In this document: positions 33,400 to 47,460 of the stretch, one piece after another
Layout of the letters: every line of letters starts with the position of its first letter
How positions within the stretch are numbered: position 1 is the stretch's first letter
Assembly: GCA_037903475.1 (NCBI GenBank)
Contig: JBAJFG010000163.1
Location: forward strand, 248,001-312,000
Direction: 5' to 3'
DNA: 64,000 bases
Source of the DNA: Ancylostoma caninum
Taxonomy: Eukaryota > Nematoda > Chromadorea > Rhabditida > Ancylostomatidae
Program-made: the position numbers and the translations under genes
Notes under the pieces: model-generated
Databases searched by the model: none
Told to the model about the DNA's origin: nothing
Seen by the model: the letters and a program-made list of their open reading frames with translations, nothing else

Positions 33400-34286
33400 T
33401 AGAAGTAAAAAAAAGAACGTGGCTCAGAGAAGAGTGAATATAATGTGTGTACAACCAGTCAAACCGTTCTGGGTATTCGAATCTGAGGTATTTTCTGAAC
33501 TTACCATTGTTTATGAGCAGTGTATTACGTAGGACTGCAATGCGTAATGGTCGTGGTGCTGGTACCAATGACTAGAGTTCTTCGTAGATCTATTTCCCAT
33601 GTTTCAGACGAGAGCTAGTCGTGGAATATTCCTCTTTCCTCTCAAACTACCCGTTTCAATCCCTCATATTCGAAAACGGTCATGCCGGTGCAAGCGACCC
33701 CACAAGTGTTCATCAGGAATTCATTATCGCATACCTTGGTGGAAGTAGTCTCGGCGACAAGTTTTCGATCTAGTTGGCTCGTTCGAGATGATGATCTATA
33801 CCCGTTAAGTGTAAGCGCATTTTGTACAGGGTTTGCCAGAATTATGGGTAACTGATGAATTTAACTCTTCAAACGAGGACTTTACCCTTTCGAGGGGATC
33901 TTTCAGAAGGAATGTTGACTATTCTCTTAGCAAAAATGGTCTAGATTGGATATTGATCGTTACTCTACTCTATCAGTGTCGATACTGGTACTCTAAAAGG
34001 TAATGGCGCGCACGCAGGTAGACACCACCATGTTTCATGAGATTTCAGGAAGAGGTGTTTCAAGCGCATCTGTGCTGTTTTATGGTTTTTAGCATGTATT
34101 TGGTCTAGGAATCAACTAGGTAGAGTCGTCTGATGAAAGGAGGTCGAAGGAATTGGTATGCAACTGACTGAGGTTGATGATTTGAAAAAAGTTTTGCTAG
34201 CACCATCGCTGGATCTTCTTGCGACGGGACGGCGTTCTTCCTCACTGAAGAAGCTCCACTTCAATTGTCTCGGATTATTTTTTCAG
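33400..34286. other. Intronic, one open block of unclear status
   Basis: Holds the open block 33608-33738 discussed under the alternative exon path. Otherwise no coding, repeat or RNA feature is visible. Confidence 0.35.
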
Positions 34287-34304
34287 GAACAGCACTTTCC
34301 ATAC
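34287..34304 (+). CDS. ppfr-1: Candidate 18-bp micro-exon of ppfr-1 homologue
   Basis: Strong acceptor ATTATTTTTTCAG| and donor ATAC|GTAAGA enclose 18 bp (phase 1 in and out, reading TALSI). It would place ALSIQ before RPLIERHV, comparable to the D-S-E-P-T-V before RAELMEQV in human PP4R1. The alternative is that this frame runs on to 34468 (KIIAFRYQGLYTLDHSVV...) without the donor being used. Confidence 0.38.
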
Positions 34305-34721
34305 GTAAGATCATTGCGTTCCGTTATCAGGGCCTATATACATTGGATCACTCTGTAGTCAAAGTTCTTGCACTCTTTCGAAAGGCTACAAACCAGGCTT
34401 GTCTAATCTTCGTTATAGTTGTAGTTGATAATGGTAGAACGATTGACCTAGAGCTTGAACATGGTTGAAGCCGACGGATAAAATGACATAAACAGGAACT
34501 GAAAGATTTGGACTAAAGGAAGAATTTGAGAAATATCAAGAACTTGGTGTTTGCGGATAGTTGAGCCTTCACTGCGTGCGGGTAATACCCAAAATTTCGA
34601 CGCACCCTAACTGTAACATTGATGATGACATGTTAAAATCTGCTTCTTATAAAGTCTTGTTGTTTTACCGATGTACACATTTCGAATTCAATGGATCTAT
34701 GCAAAGAGCATTCGCATTCAG

Positions 34722-34867
34722 AGCGTCCATTGATAGAACGACATGTATCGATGGTGTTGGATCCTCTGCCACTACTCGTAGACTACGCAAGCAGACATGA
34801 AAGCTTACGCAGACACATCGACCCGATGATTGCGTACCTTGTGCGAGAGCTCGGCTATCCTGCTGTG
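34722..34867 (+). CDS. ppfr-1: PP4R1 homologue exon, HEAT region
   Basis: This exon encodes RPLIERHVSMVLDPLPLLVD then SRHESLRRHIDPMIAYLVRE and LGYPAV. It follows acceptor GCATTCAG| and ends at donor GCTGTG|GTTAGT (phase 1 in, 0 out). It aligns with the human PP4R1 segment RAELMEQVPHIALF...LLPIVVRYLAD, i.e. the second HEAT repeat of the phosphatase 4 regulatory scaffold. In worms PPFR-1 partners the PPH-4 catalytic subunit, for example in meiotic spindle control. The next exon is 12.8 kb away. Confidence 0.8.
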
Positions 34868-35656
34868 GTTAGTTCGTTTATTACATTTTCAATAGTTCCT
34901 TATAAATGTACGCTTCTTTCTAACTTTGCTCCGTTGATCAGTGAGTGTGCTCCCCCCCCCTCCCTTTCCTCCGCTTTTATCTCCCTCTTACTCCAACTCC
35001 ATCTATTACTTTTCGTAACTTGGTTGTAAATACTCGTCACTGATCATTCATTTTCGCTTCCTTTCTGTGATAAATCCTCCCCTTGCAGTTTGGTATTTGT
35101 ACGAATTTTCGAATACTGGAACAGGTCTATCATACATTAAGCTGGCTTTTTGCTTCTCTTTTTCCCTTATCACATCGGACATCACACGTTCGGGAAGATT
35201 CTGACGTACACTCATTGCTTCCAGTTGCTGAGTGATCTATCGATGATTTCATAGATTTTTTTTTGCCAATGATACGTTCATGTACACTCCTGCGTAATCT
35301 CCAGTTTTCCGTCTTCATCTGCAAACGAATTTTCGTACTTCTGAGTACTGTGAGTAGCCATACTTTCTCCAGGCATATGTGTTTATTGCGCAACTTGAAA
35401 ACATCACTATTAGGGTTGCACTTTTTGAAGCATACAGCACTTTCTTGCCACATTCCAGTATTTGATAAATTCTAGATTCTTAAAATTATTGAGGTGTAAA
35501 ACTATGGATATGCTTTTTCAGGTTGAGCAAGTATTATTTTCAAAACAGTGATACGACCCCTCAGTTCATAACGTAGCCACCATTGCTATAAGTGGCTCTC
35601 CGTCATTTTCTGTGCAGAGAACAAATACCCTCTGGAAAGGAGTCGCTGCGCATTAA
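34868..35656. other. Start of 12.8-kb intron, T-rich
   Basis: Intron sequence with a C9 tract at 34952-34960. No coding or structural feature is visible. A forward block after TTTTTCAG at 35521 reads only nine codons before a stop. Confidence 0.4.
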
Positions 35657-35983
35657 AGGCAGTGTCTCACCTCAAATACACCAGCTATGAATTTGACCAA
35701 ATTCTCGGCCGGCCTGGTGGCCGGTGAGGCGCCTCCAGGCTGTGACTGCGGCGCAGTTTTTGACAACGAGAACACTTGTGCGATCAGTGAGATCAACAGA
35801 GGTGTATGGCAGGACATGCATTTCTCTGATCGAAGAACTCGTCCGCGTCAAGTTGGAATGGTCTCTCAAGAACGGATTTTTTGACAGCTTTATTGGAAAT
35901 CATATACATAGTTGAAATCAGCGCGTCGATTGCGTCCTGATTCTGTTAGATCCCAAAATGGAAAATGAGGCGAGACACTGCCT
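35657..35983. mobile_element. TTAA-flanked MITE, AGGCAGTGTCTCA family, copy 1
   Basis: The left end AGGCAGTGTCTCACCTCA, preceded by TTAA, is inverted at the right end as TGAGGCGAGACACTGCCT, followed by TCAA (one change from TTAA). 327 bp, no transposase. A TTAA target is the hallmark of piggyBac-type insertion, but the ends alone do not fix the superfamily. The second copy is at 58333-58792. Confidence 0.75.
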
Positions 35984-38900
35984 TCAAGGCAAAATAGAGA
36001 TCGACTCTGATTTTAACGCAGTTTTTGAACCTTTCTGTGCGGGCACTGCTCTGTTGACAGAATCGCTGGTACCTTGACAGTGCCAAATTCGGGCCACACA
36101 GCGCATATACGGATTGCTTCCCAATCTGTGCGAGAAGATGAAGGCGGTCGAAAGTTCGATTGGCAACCTAAATTTCGGTCCAGTTTATCTAATTCGGGAT
36201 TATTTTGGGGAATGGGTTATTGCACAAATGCGGCTGAGCGGCAGTGCAAATATTATCTAAAGTCGGTCCAAGTTCGGTGCGTCTGCTGCTGCTTTTCCTC
36301 TTTTAACGTGGTGTATAACACTAATGATAACTCCACTATTTTGAGAAGTTGCCATTCATCATCATTTTTTTTAAAATCGAAAACCCGAGAACACCTACCA
36401 ACTCATGCATTTATGGATGCGCTATGATTCGCTCTTTCAGACAATATCGAAGCTTTTCGGATCAGGATAGGTGCGATAACTGCCTAGTAACAAGTTCTCA
36501 AAGAACGCAGAAGAGTTTACGCATTCATATTTTCCCATCTTAATATGTTAGGCTTCTGTGGTGTTGGCTGTCCGTCCTTCTCAAAGTTTTGATATCCATT
36601 GCTTCATCCATAGCGGAAGCAAAGGGAAATGTTGCCGGTGTTGTTTTAACACATTGTCCTTGATTACTGGTTGATATTCCTCCAGTTTGTATGGCAGTCA
36701 TGCGAGGGACTTTTCATGTTTCTATTTGTTCACAATTCACCTTTGGCTGTCATGCGCTTGCTTTCATGAATTCCGCTAGTGTACCTGGATTCTTAGGGAG
36801 AATTTGTACAATTTTTGGAAAATTTTCGCTGAAGTTTCGAGGTGAAGTTTTTTCTAATAGAGCATGTTGTCACCAATGTCGGATGGAAGAAAATTTTGAC
36901 AGCCTCACTAAGAATTTAGCCGTCGTGTATCATGTGGCATGACGGCGCATCATTTCGAAGGTGAAGTAGGCTGAATATGAATTGGTAACTCGTTATAGTG
37001 CGTTGTGTACTACCGATTATTCCTGACTTTTTTTTCGAAATGGGTGGATTTTCTGAATCTCAATGTGCCTTTTAATACGGATGGTTTTAGGGATCGCTAA
37101 GCCATGTGCCGTTCTTTGTTGCTTTCACCACCTTACATTAGCAGGGGGGGGGGCACTGCGTTGATGTCCTAGTGCCGATAGCAAGTGCATAGGGTGCTTA
37201 CATTTGCTAATAGATGAGTTGATGAAATGCATAGTTTTCTAACATCACCTGTTAAGCGGACATGGCGATGTTCAGATTTCGCCTCGCGATCAGGTCGGTG
37301 CTCAGAAAAGTCGATTTCGTAACTAAAGTAACTTGGCGCACGACAGGCAATTCTATGGCTGTTTTTTTTTGCACATTACAGGTGGAGAGTCAGGAGTGCA
37401 GGCAGCGCTTGCAGAGTACTCACCTCTTTTGCACGTTGGCTTCTTTTTTTTGCACGAACGTAGTCGTTCCGCTGAATAGAAGAACTATGGTAAAAATTGT
37501 TTCAGAAAACGATAGCTGTATCAAAACGAATTGCCAAACATTTTTTTGCCAGTCATTATTGTGAATTCATTACCTTTGTCGCTGACATTTACGAGCAACA
37601 TTTTCTTAATTTGAAAGTTATGGTGTGCCCTATATAATTCATTTTTGTTGAAATCGCTCAGCGTTCGTCTTTTTTTGGAGCCACGATATTACCGTCCTAA
37701 GTATGTTGAATGCGACATCATTTGAACTGTCTTTAGGGGTGCTTTCAGTAAAGTGAAGAGAAAAAAATCAAGCTTCCCCCCAAATCTTTAGATTCCACCG
37801 AAGTGAAGTTCCGTGGATTCGTTTTGCATGCTTGTCTTTCTGGTGAGATCGATGAAGACAAGGTAGTAACACCACTGATGTCCTACATTAGGGGAGGGAG
37901 TTTATCCTCGTGGATGGTAGAAAATAGCTCCTTCATTTGGGCAGATCCAGTAGTTGTAGTCCAAATTGAATGATTTCGAGCAATGCAGTTAGCCAAACCT
38001 GATGGTGAGAGCTGTTGTGGTATGTGATGGACTTCTTTTCATATATCTTCTATGGAGGGCCGCTTTTTGAATTCTTCACAATGTAACAACTGATTGAAAA
38101 TGTAAACTCCTCCACTGCAACAAGGTACGATAGAAATGTGCCGTTTTTTGTTCGAGTTCTTGAGCTAATTGTAAGATCTTGTGTGACTTATTCACTCTGG
38201 AAAGTGACATGATGTTGGCCTCTGCTATAAAGCTATCATTAGACTACAGTTTTTACATAACAGTCTTCATAGCCAGAAATTTAAAGAAGATTTTCGAAGA
38301 AATTCGCACCAGATTCTCGTTTTCTTTTCTTGTGCGTTGTGTTCACTGCCCACCACTGCTTGGACCCCTTTCCGCATAGATGGGACTGACAATTCCCCAG
38401 TAGATGAATCTTTTAGGTCTAGCATCTTCCAGAAATTCTTATCCAGTATGTCTGCTGAAGGATTTCTTGGAAACATAACATCAAATTTGTAGTTGTGTAT
38501 TCACATTTACCACTCCGCTCCTTCTCATAGCTCCCATGCGTTGGATAAGTGTTCACACTAATTTAAAACTATGCATTTACCGTCCATTGAAAACATATCC
38601 CCATAATTGGATGTTTCGCCTACCGCTAGCGTCGCACAGCTCACACAACTTAACAGAACATCGAGGGGTCGTTTCTCGGTGATAGACTGAAAAATAAATG
38701 TCTAGAAGATGATTTTTTTGGATGGGTGGGAGAGAACTGTCTCAGAGGTCTTATTGAACAGTGGCCGTATTAGAGAATGTGCAGAAGTTGTAAGTTGTGC
38801 GGTTGCGCTGGTGTTAAAATTTATGCATTTCCCACCCTTGTACCTTCTTCACCATACGCACCCCCTTATTAGATTGAGCAAACATTGAAAATAATATCTG

Positions 38901-41900
38901 TATTAGATCTAGTGGTTGGAAGAACATTCTTTCACCTTCTCTATATATTACTTCCTCAGTCTGTCTCTCGTTTGTGGACCTTCTCATCTTTATATGGTGA
39001 CAACATTGACAGCCACCGGATTCTGAGCATGTGATTGTGCGCTGCTGTTAGGCTTGGGCTAACCTATCACATTTGCATTCTTGCTGAATGTTCTTGTCTC
39101 TCACTTGTGATTCACGTTGCATAAGAAAGTATCAGATCGCTAAATTATGAATATCCGATTTGAGTGCAAAATTCTAGTGTTTTGTATAAAACAACTAATG
39201 TGGGTAAACCAGTCATGCTCTTTTACTGCCATCGTTGTTTTGTCATCTTAATGGTGGCTTCTCTATGCCAATAGCTCAGAAACGTGAAAGGAAATGGCGT
39301 AAGCCGTTATCCACAGAAGAGTTTTCAGCGGAAAATCTGAATCCTCGAACGAGTCAGGTTGCGCAAAGTGTGCCGAGCGCGGTAGATTTATGGCACAGTC
39401 GTTCCTAGACATGACTATGTAGTGGCTGACAGGTTGAGCACTAGTTTTCTACTTCTCTTTGAATTCCTAGAAGTTCCCACCGGCCCGTTTTCCTTGCGAA
39501 GTTGTTTCAGATAGTCTAGCATCATTGGGAACGCAGACTTTTAAGTACTGTGGTGGATACAAAAAATGTGGGTTCTGGCACTAGAGCAAGCCTACAGTTC
39601 AGTACGTAGGGGGGCTCAGTGGAGGACTGATGAACTCTGAATTCGGTTACTTTCCGCAACTGCTATGCCCAACCAAATTTTTGCTTCAATTTTTTTTTGA
39701 CCTGGTGCTCTGATTCTGCTGTAGCCGTGAGTAGTGTGACCAAGTAGATTAGATTTGTCGCTTTCTCTGGCTTCTGCTATCACCATGTTTTTTGCAAGCT
39801 GAACTGTTGTGGGACGAATCTAGGAAATTTATTGCCACAGTATGTTTGTGCAAGGACAGAGTAATAGCATAAACAAAGTGGGATTAACGAATGTTGATTT
39901 GATTGAAAATCCAGCAAAAATAATCCTTGTTGTTTGCGTTGCACTGGTCTGATTAACCAAACAGTATTGAGGAGCCTACAATGGTTTACTCTCCAAAGAT
40001 TCGTTGAAGATGTGTTATAGCTGCTGGACATAATTTTTTCACCGCTTTTTGTTGTGGATATTCTCTCATTTTCGAAATATATTCAATCTACTATTCATGA
40101 GATATATGAAGGAAAGTATTATAGGATTTGATCCATTATGCGCCATGTGCGTATTATAGGATTTGATCCATTATGCGCCATGTGCGAACTAAAAATTATA
40201 TGAAATTATGCTCCATACAAGACTTGATTGAAAGGCGTTTTTTTTTCGAAGCTGTGGATTCACTTAGCAACAGATCTCTAAGCTTAATGTGTTACTGTAT
40301 TTTCACAGCTCTGTACATATTTGCAGTGTAGAATCATCAGAGGATTGCAATCCTAGTAATTTTTTATTGTAATTTTCCCGTGATATTAGCTTGCAGATTC
40401 AGTTCTTCCCCCATATGCACCATCTACTGCCGAAATATCAGGTGGTCCTCTAAATTTTGAACATATCACCCTACTCATTTGTGTAGCTTTGAATTTGAGA
40501 GATCGGTACTGAAGATCTGAATCCGAGTCTATCTTCTGTGAAGAGGTGTAGAAATTTTCTTACAATTTTCTGGTCTAACTTTTTTGAACGTCATTCTCAC
40601 TCAGCGGCGTAATCATCGTTGCAGTCTTCTACAAGGCCTTAACGCTCGGGTAGATCACTGATTCCCTTCACACATAAGTTCTGAAGCTGCGGTTGACGTG
40701 GTCCATACCAACAAGCGCTTTCTCGCCCAGCAGGAACCTCGGAGCTTGGACGGGAGGATGTTAAAACAGGGGCAAGCCAGGCGGTAGGCAAACATCAGAA
40801 TTGACCAGAAAAACTGTTATTATTAGGATGGTAAATTGAGAATGCGAGTAGAACGAAATATTCTCTAGAAACTAGAACACGAAGCTACTACAACTCAGTC
40901 CAAGTTTGATCTCAAAATTCGTATTTCTGAAACAGCTCCTACACAGAGAGTGACTACTTTCCTATGGGATGTCGCAGAAAATAGCCGCTGACATTTCCGC
41001 CGGTCTTGTTATAAATTTCTTTTAAAATCATGTCCTGGATGCATCATTAAGACTACTCTGAATAAACGTGTTGACGCCTGTGTTGACTATCTGTGTTAAA
41101 GATGATAAATTCATATGATATTAACGCGTTCACCTTGGGTCAACTCAATGATGCATGTGGCCTCGGGGATGAACGAATACTTGATAAGCTGTACATCAAA
41201 ATTTCGCTATAAATCGCTTTTTTAGATAGTACCAGGTGTTGGACAAGAGTGGTTTGGCAACGCGTTCATAAAGTGGTTCAGCATGCATTCCCAGTTTACC
41301 ACTCTAATATTTTGGCATACTTTTCTGGAATCGGGATGTATCCATTTTGGCACCATACTGACCTGTCTCTTCATCAAATCCTAACGTCTCGTAATCTGAC
41401 CTGACCTACTCAAATGCTGGCATGGACTATTCTACCCGGCGGGCAGCATTTGGAGCATTGTTTTCACACTATGATGTCAAGCCTACCAAGTTACTGTTCC
41501 TCGTGGAAGCAATGTCTCCATACTTGGAACGAGTGTAATGATGGCGCAGGGTGGAACACAGGTGGAATACTCCGACACTGAGGCGATTGGGAGGCGATAA
41601 GCCAAGCCAAGTTCAACTTTGCCTCTTCAGACGATTAAGCGAATATCTTTCATTCTCATTCTGGGCGACTAACTAATGCAAAGTATGTGGCTTTCTATAA
41701 CTAGACGTTTATCTTGAATCACATTTGGGTTAAATCCGCCTTGACGCCATCTTGAAGTCATGAAGAGTTTTATTCTGCAGCCTGTGTTGTGAATACACGA
41801 ACTTTAGAAACGCTATGTGACTAACGCCTCGGGAACGCTTTAAAGCTGGAAACGAAGCACTTGTTGAGGTGTGCTGTTTTTGAGGAAACCAATATTAGGG

Positions 41901-44900
41901 AGTCAATGGCTAGTTGTCGCTGTAATTATTACACTATTCTTATTGTTACATTTGTCAACCTATTTTTTCCACCTTTGTTCAATTACTTATGCCCCATCCT
42001 CAGGTGGCAGAACGCTCATGTTTAACGATCAGCTACCCCTCTCCTCCCTATTCCTACTCGCGCTCGTTTAAGGAGAGACAACCTTCACGACAATCGTCGT
42101 ATTTGAGAAGGCTGTCTCCACCACCTGTGATGTGGAATATGCTTTCCTAGGAGGTACTGGTGGCTTGCTGGCAGCAGATCTCTTCAAAGCGGTCAGGGTC
42201 ATAGAAAAATGTAGCGAGCATAAGCTCTTTTACACCTGCATATTTATAGTGCCGAGTGCCATACCCGTAAGCAGCCACGGGGCAATACATTCGAGATTAC
42301 CCCCTATTGTCGTGTCAACAATTTAAACCGAAACAGCAATAGTTCTTTTCCACCACTTCTTCCTCAATATGATGTTCGGAAAGAGTCGTGAGAGCATCCT
42401 CTAATGAAGACAAGGCAGAAACTCTCACCCATGCCCTTCATTTTCTTACCCTGCGCCATTATTATGTTTTTGGTGCTTGGGCCTTATGTGATGACATTTA
42501 GGCAACGATATTTTGAAACAGCGCTATGTAAGCGGCGCTGTGAATGTCACATTTTGAACGCAATCACTTTTCTACTCCAACATCCCTACCTTTTGCTGTA
42601 GTCTCGTTTCGGACGCTTATCAAACGATTGTCTAATTCAGTTTCATCCTTTTCTTCTTACGCCAATGGCGATCAAAATTTCTTCAGACCAGGAACGATTT
42701 GTCGGAATATTTTTTTACTGTGATCGGCTACAAAGTCGCACTTTTTACTCTTCCATTTCGTCAAGTTCTGCTCATGGCGCGTCTACTGTCGATGCTGGCT
42801 CTGTAAGCTTTTTTTTGCCTTACCGAATGTCGACATAAAAACACGGAAATGCCTAATGTCATTACTGCTTGATAAATGATTCAATCAAAGAACTTCTGAA
42901 AGTGTTCTTTTTCCAAAGACATTTTTACCTAGTGGGTGTTATAACATGTGATTTATCACTAGCAGTGCTGCCCTATGCCATGCACCCAATAACAGGATGG
43001 AAGGGTTATCTGTTTTACGCCCTTGCTATGACAAGTCTGGTCAGCACTTCCATTTTGCCTCTTTGTCCATTGTTCCTTCGACGGCGATGGGTTTGCAATC
43101 GATCGGCTTTGGCGAGCAGCGATCAGCGAAAGACCGAATTGTCGTCGAAAGGTTGCGCAATGCCAGTCGGCTGTGGTTTGATCATGAACGGGCAAAGAGT
43201 GAACAAAGCTGTTGTTGATGATACGTCAGCGTACAACTGGTTCGGCTCACATGCGTGCGTCGTTGCAAATTGAAAGCAACGTTTTTCGAACTTCAATAAA
43301 CCGATAATATGTAGACGCACAGCGACTCGGCTGCATTCATCGCTTGTCCTTTATAAGGTGAGGTTTCGATTCTTCCTTTTTCGCTGGCAATGACATAGCG
43401 TTCTCATGTGTGTCTGTTAACATTGCTGTGTGCTGGGGACGGGCTACGTCGTCTCTTAGCTCAAACAAAACGATGGCAAGCCGTCTCACAATGAGTCACT
43501 TTGCGTCGGGATGCATCTCGCCTCTGCAATGACGTTTGGCCTTCGAAAAAACCCGATCCTCATCACGTCGAAACCTTGAAGCAGCAGGGGAAAACTGAAA
43601 CTAGAACTCTATTGGTGCCGACTCTCGATCGGTTGAGAGTGGCACTGGTGTTTAGTAAAAACTCCGAAACTCACATGGAGCATTACAGTTGAAAATGGGG
43701 CGAATCATTTTTCGAAAGTTTTGTAGTTTTCTATTTCTGCGATAGTTGATATTATTATTGATCACCGTCGTTATCAGCCTAATAACCACTTCTGATAATG
43801 CTGCACAGCCTGTAAATTGCGCAGGAAATGGGGACGATAACATTTACTTAGTTAAAGCTGCAGCTGATTAACTGAGTAACAATTTGCGCTATTGTGTTAA
43901 ATATGCAGATTAATACCCGCTACTTTAGAAGCTTTGCACGTTTTTTGTGACAAGTAAAGTTTAGCTCAGTAGGGTGCTGCCTTTCTAGTGGTTGGAAATA
44001 TTCTGAAGGCGCAGTTGAACAGAACTTGCAAAGCTGCATGTGCTGTATGTTCTAGTTTTACTTTTGAACATCTTGTGTTCAATAGCCTATTATCGACGCT
44101 GTGAAGTCCGGATAATTGCTTTTATTGAGGCCATAGCATCATGCTTTCCAGCATGTGCATTGTGCTAACGAAAGTCCTGGAATTCGCGAGAAACTTTGTT
44201 GTGCAGTGTAACATTCAGTGGAACAACGAACACGAACGCTGCGAAGCTTTAGTTTCAAGCCAGCAGCGATAGAGCCACCTGATACCCGTAGATGAGCGAG
44301 TTGTGAGGTGTTTCTGGTCTATGCTGTTCACCAGCTCCCCCGTCGTATAGTCGGAGATATGTGGCCGTTTGTTCGCCCCGCTTGCGCTCTTTTCTCTTTC
44401 GTCTTTTTTCTGCCGCCGCTTATCGGCGCAGTTTCGGTTCGATTTTTTCGTCGTTGCCGCCGTGCGTTTTTTTCCATGGCAGCTGCTTAGGGGGTAGCAT
44501 ATAAGAACAGATGTGCTTGCGTGCGCAATCTCCTATGTGCATAAAGTTTTTAGAGAAAGGGGAGGCGTGATACAGAGTTTGTTGCAGGTGAGAATACGCA
44601 CGTGAGCGCTCCGCTTCCTTGTAGATAGCTGATACTTCCTGACTGCGTGCGGAGAAGTCAGCGTGGGCTGATTAAGCTGTTGAAAGTTTCGCGTAAGTAT
44701 GTATTGGCGGATGTAGCAAAGGCGGAGAAACATAGAATTATGTGAGCGCGAGGGCGATTCAGTGGAAGAGCTAGTGGAGAGAGGGAGTTGATCGATGCCA
44801 TACGGCAGAGCGCAAAGGTTTGTCGCTTAATTGAGCGCGGCAAAGAACAGTGAAGTTATGACGTAATCGACGTCGATTTCTTGAAAACGTCTATAGAAAA

Positions 44901-46899
44901 TAGAACATCTTCTAGGGTATGTGAACTAGTTTTCATTTACAAACCTATGGTTCGATTCTGCTGAATTCAAATAAATTTTTAGTAAATCAAAATTAAATAT
45001 ATAAAATGGATCAAATTTGGCTATAGAAAGTGGTGTAGCATATTACGAAGACTAGAGCTAGTTACCTTGTGCTCTTAGGAGGAGATGGTTGACTTCAATT
45101 TACGTAAAGGCATGCTGTTAGTTTTTTATTGGCAATGTTGGCTTTTAAGTCATAGTTTGGTACATGCAGTATCTATTGCTTTAGTAGAATGAAGCAACTG
45201 TTTGAGAATCAAAGCTTGGGTTGTTCTGGTGGTTTTATGCGAAACGAGAGAAAGATGGAAATGGTTGCTCTGAAAACTCGCAAGAACAGTAGAATACGTA
45301 ACGCTCATGTCTTGAGAAGATTATCTCTTATCCTAATAGGAATGTAATATACATATCTTTTTTGTAGTGCTCTGAAGCAGCTATTGTTTTCCCAGGCGTT
45401 GCGCTTCGTGTCTTGTTTATCGTAATCATGATAAATTTGCGTGCACAACATCGCAGTGGATATGTGAACGTTCGTTGTGCTTTCCCGACTGTGAAATCGT
45501 CTCTGCAGCTTTCTTCTTTCAGTGGTTTGTGTATCGCAGCGTCGAAACTTTTTTTGCGCCCCTCAAACATCATGCACTGCTGAGAATATCGACGATGTTG
45601 CAGGGTCGATCATTCATTGTGACAGCTTTCTTCTTTACATCTCGTTGTGAACTGGCTATCAATTGAAATCATGGCTTCTGTACAAGTTCTAAGTTCTTTT
45701 CTTAGTTTTAAGGGCACATCTGCTTATTGATCGTCTTTTTATGGTTGTTATTTCTATCAGGAGGGCTGTAATTCGACATGTCTGTTCGTTGCCATTTCTC
45801 TCTTGAGATACCTATCTATCTAAGCTTCTCAGTGACGCGCAGCATACTGTGTTTCTTGTCCGCTGCTGCGTTAATGAAAAGTGAATGCTTTCAGAGTCTG
45901 AGCACATTTTCTCACATAGGGACTCCTTTTCTGAAAGCAGATCCTGGATTCGTTCTAAGTATGTGGCAGTGTGCAGTCGTACTCTTAACTCACCCTGAAA
46001 AATTGGTTTGAGAAAGTACCTTGCTCAAGCTTTTATACTTTTAGTATGGTTCTGTGGACTCTTTTAATGGATCTGTTCATGCCATTGTGTGAAGGGAAGT
46101 TAAGGGTTCTCGTGACCAACATTCAAAGCTTTTTTGTCCTTGACGAAATATTTTGCGACGATTTCCCGCAAAATACCGCGCTCCAGTGACGCTGCATAAG
46201 CAACCGAATCTTGGACTAGAGTCGCTGCCTTTGCTTGGATATCATTATAGACATAACTGCTTCCTCGCATAGTTTAAAGAAAAACAAAAACTGTTCTTCA
46301 CCAGCTGTAAAGCCTCAACTTGACGCAAAGACTGATGCCATTTTTTTCTGGACTTGAGAGGATAGCCATTCTCTGGGAATATTTAGAATAGTTGGGCTAC
46401 TTTCGAGAGTGAGACGTGACAGTTCTTTCCTGTTCAGTTATAATTTCGTCTGTACTTCTATTTATCACTGGCTAGTCTTCAGTAGTAAGCGGCTTAAATT
46501 TTGCTTCGTCGTACTCGTAACTAGCGCAAGACCAACGAATTGCTATGTGAAGTTCTTTTAGACGCTGCTTTTTTTTGCGATAGTCTTTGGTAGTAACGCA
46601 ATGGTTCGTGTGCGCGTCCCCTGGGCGAGTGCTGCTCGAAGGTCGAACGATTTCTAAGCCAGGGTCATCGCTTTCTCCGCACACGAAAACCGGTCGCTCT
46701 TTTTTGTAATGTTTGACCTTGAATGTGCGAAATGTGCGTTGCGCCATCGCCTCCTCGCTGCTGCTGCACGTCTGGCATCGCACGGTATCGATGCCTCATT
46801 TTGCTCCACTTATTCACGAACTCTGACGCAGAAACGCGGAGCCGAGGGGCTGTGGGGTTTTTCCCCAGAGGCTGCTACTTTCGATGCTATTTTTTCGTC
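35984..46899. other. Long intron interior, no gene recognised
   Basis: T-rich intronic sequence with many short ORFs. The longest forward ORF (42869-43273, 134 codons, two hydrophobic runs) is overlapped by equally good minus-strand ORFs and matches nothing I know. A 35-bp unit is tandemly duplicated at 40116-40185, and a G10 tract lies at 37144-37153. Local pyrimidine-rich, CG-containing sequence occurs at 44340-44480. Confidence 0.4.
40116..40185. repeat. 35-bp tandem duplication
   Basis: Two adjacent exact copies of a 35-bp unit starting GTATTATAGGATTTGATCCA, at 40116-40150 and 40151-40185. The lack of differences suggests a recent replication slip. Confidence 0.95.
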
Positions 46900-47460
46900 C
46901 ACCGCCCGGCTGAAATCCGATAGCGCAGCCTGGTTCCCCGCTCAGGAAGCAGTGGTGGTGGCAAGTGGGCGCCGGCGGGGAGCACTGCTATACGGGGACG
47001 GCCGACCGGCAGAATGCGGTGCTGCTGCGACGTGCATATTTCAGAGCACCTCAGCGAGTGTCATTGTTTCGAGTAGTCAGTCTTTGGTTCGTCCCGCTCG
47101 TTGGCCTGCAATCTGCGGCCTGCCTGCCTGCCAGCCGGCTCGCCTCCTGCTGCATCCGTGCCTCGGCGCGCGCTCGGCGTCTGCGCGTGCGCCGCGGCCG
47201 CGCTGCCTCGCCGCGCGCTGCGCGTCTGCGCCTCGCCAGTCTTTTTCAGCGGCAGCGCTCGCGCGCGCATTTTCGCCCGCCGCGGCCGCTTCTCTGCCCG
47301 GCTGGTGTGTTATCATTTTGTTGTGTCTGCGTCTCTGCCCGACTCTGGCGGTCTGGCGCGCCGCGGGTGGCAATTGCTGTCTCTGGCAGGCGGGCGCTGA
47401 TTGGTGCGTGCTCCTCTCCAAGCCCCGCCTCCGCTTCAACAACGTGAGCGAGCGTGTTTG
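46900..47460. promoter_or_regulatory. GC-rich CpG-dense island before a ppfr-1 exon
   Basis: In AT-rich surroundings, 46900-47460 is strikingly GC-rich with dense CG dinucleotides (for example GCGCGCGCTCGGCG and CCGCCGCGGCCGC). It ends about 200 bp upstream of the exon at 47660. Several frames on both strands are open (up to 303 codons), as expected of GC-rich DNA without stops rather than of coding. An internal promoter or alternative first-exon region for a shorter transcript is one explanation. This is inference from composition and position only. Confidence 0.3.

Noticed and set aside
42869..43273. 134-codon forward ORF with two hydrophobic runs
   Set aside because: No splice context or family; minus-strand ORFs over the same stretch look equally good.
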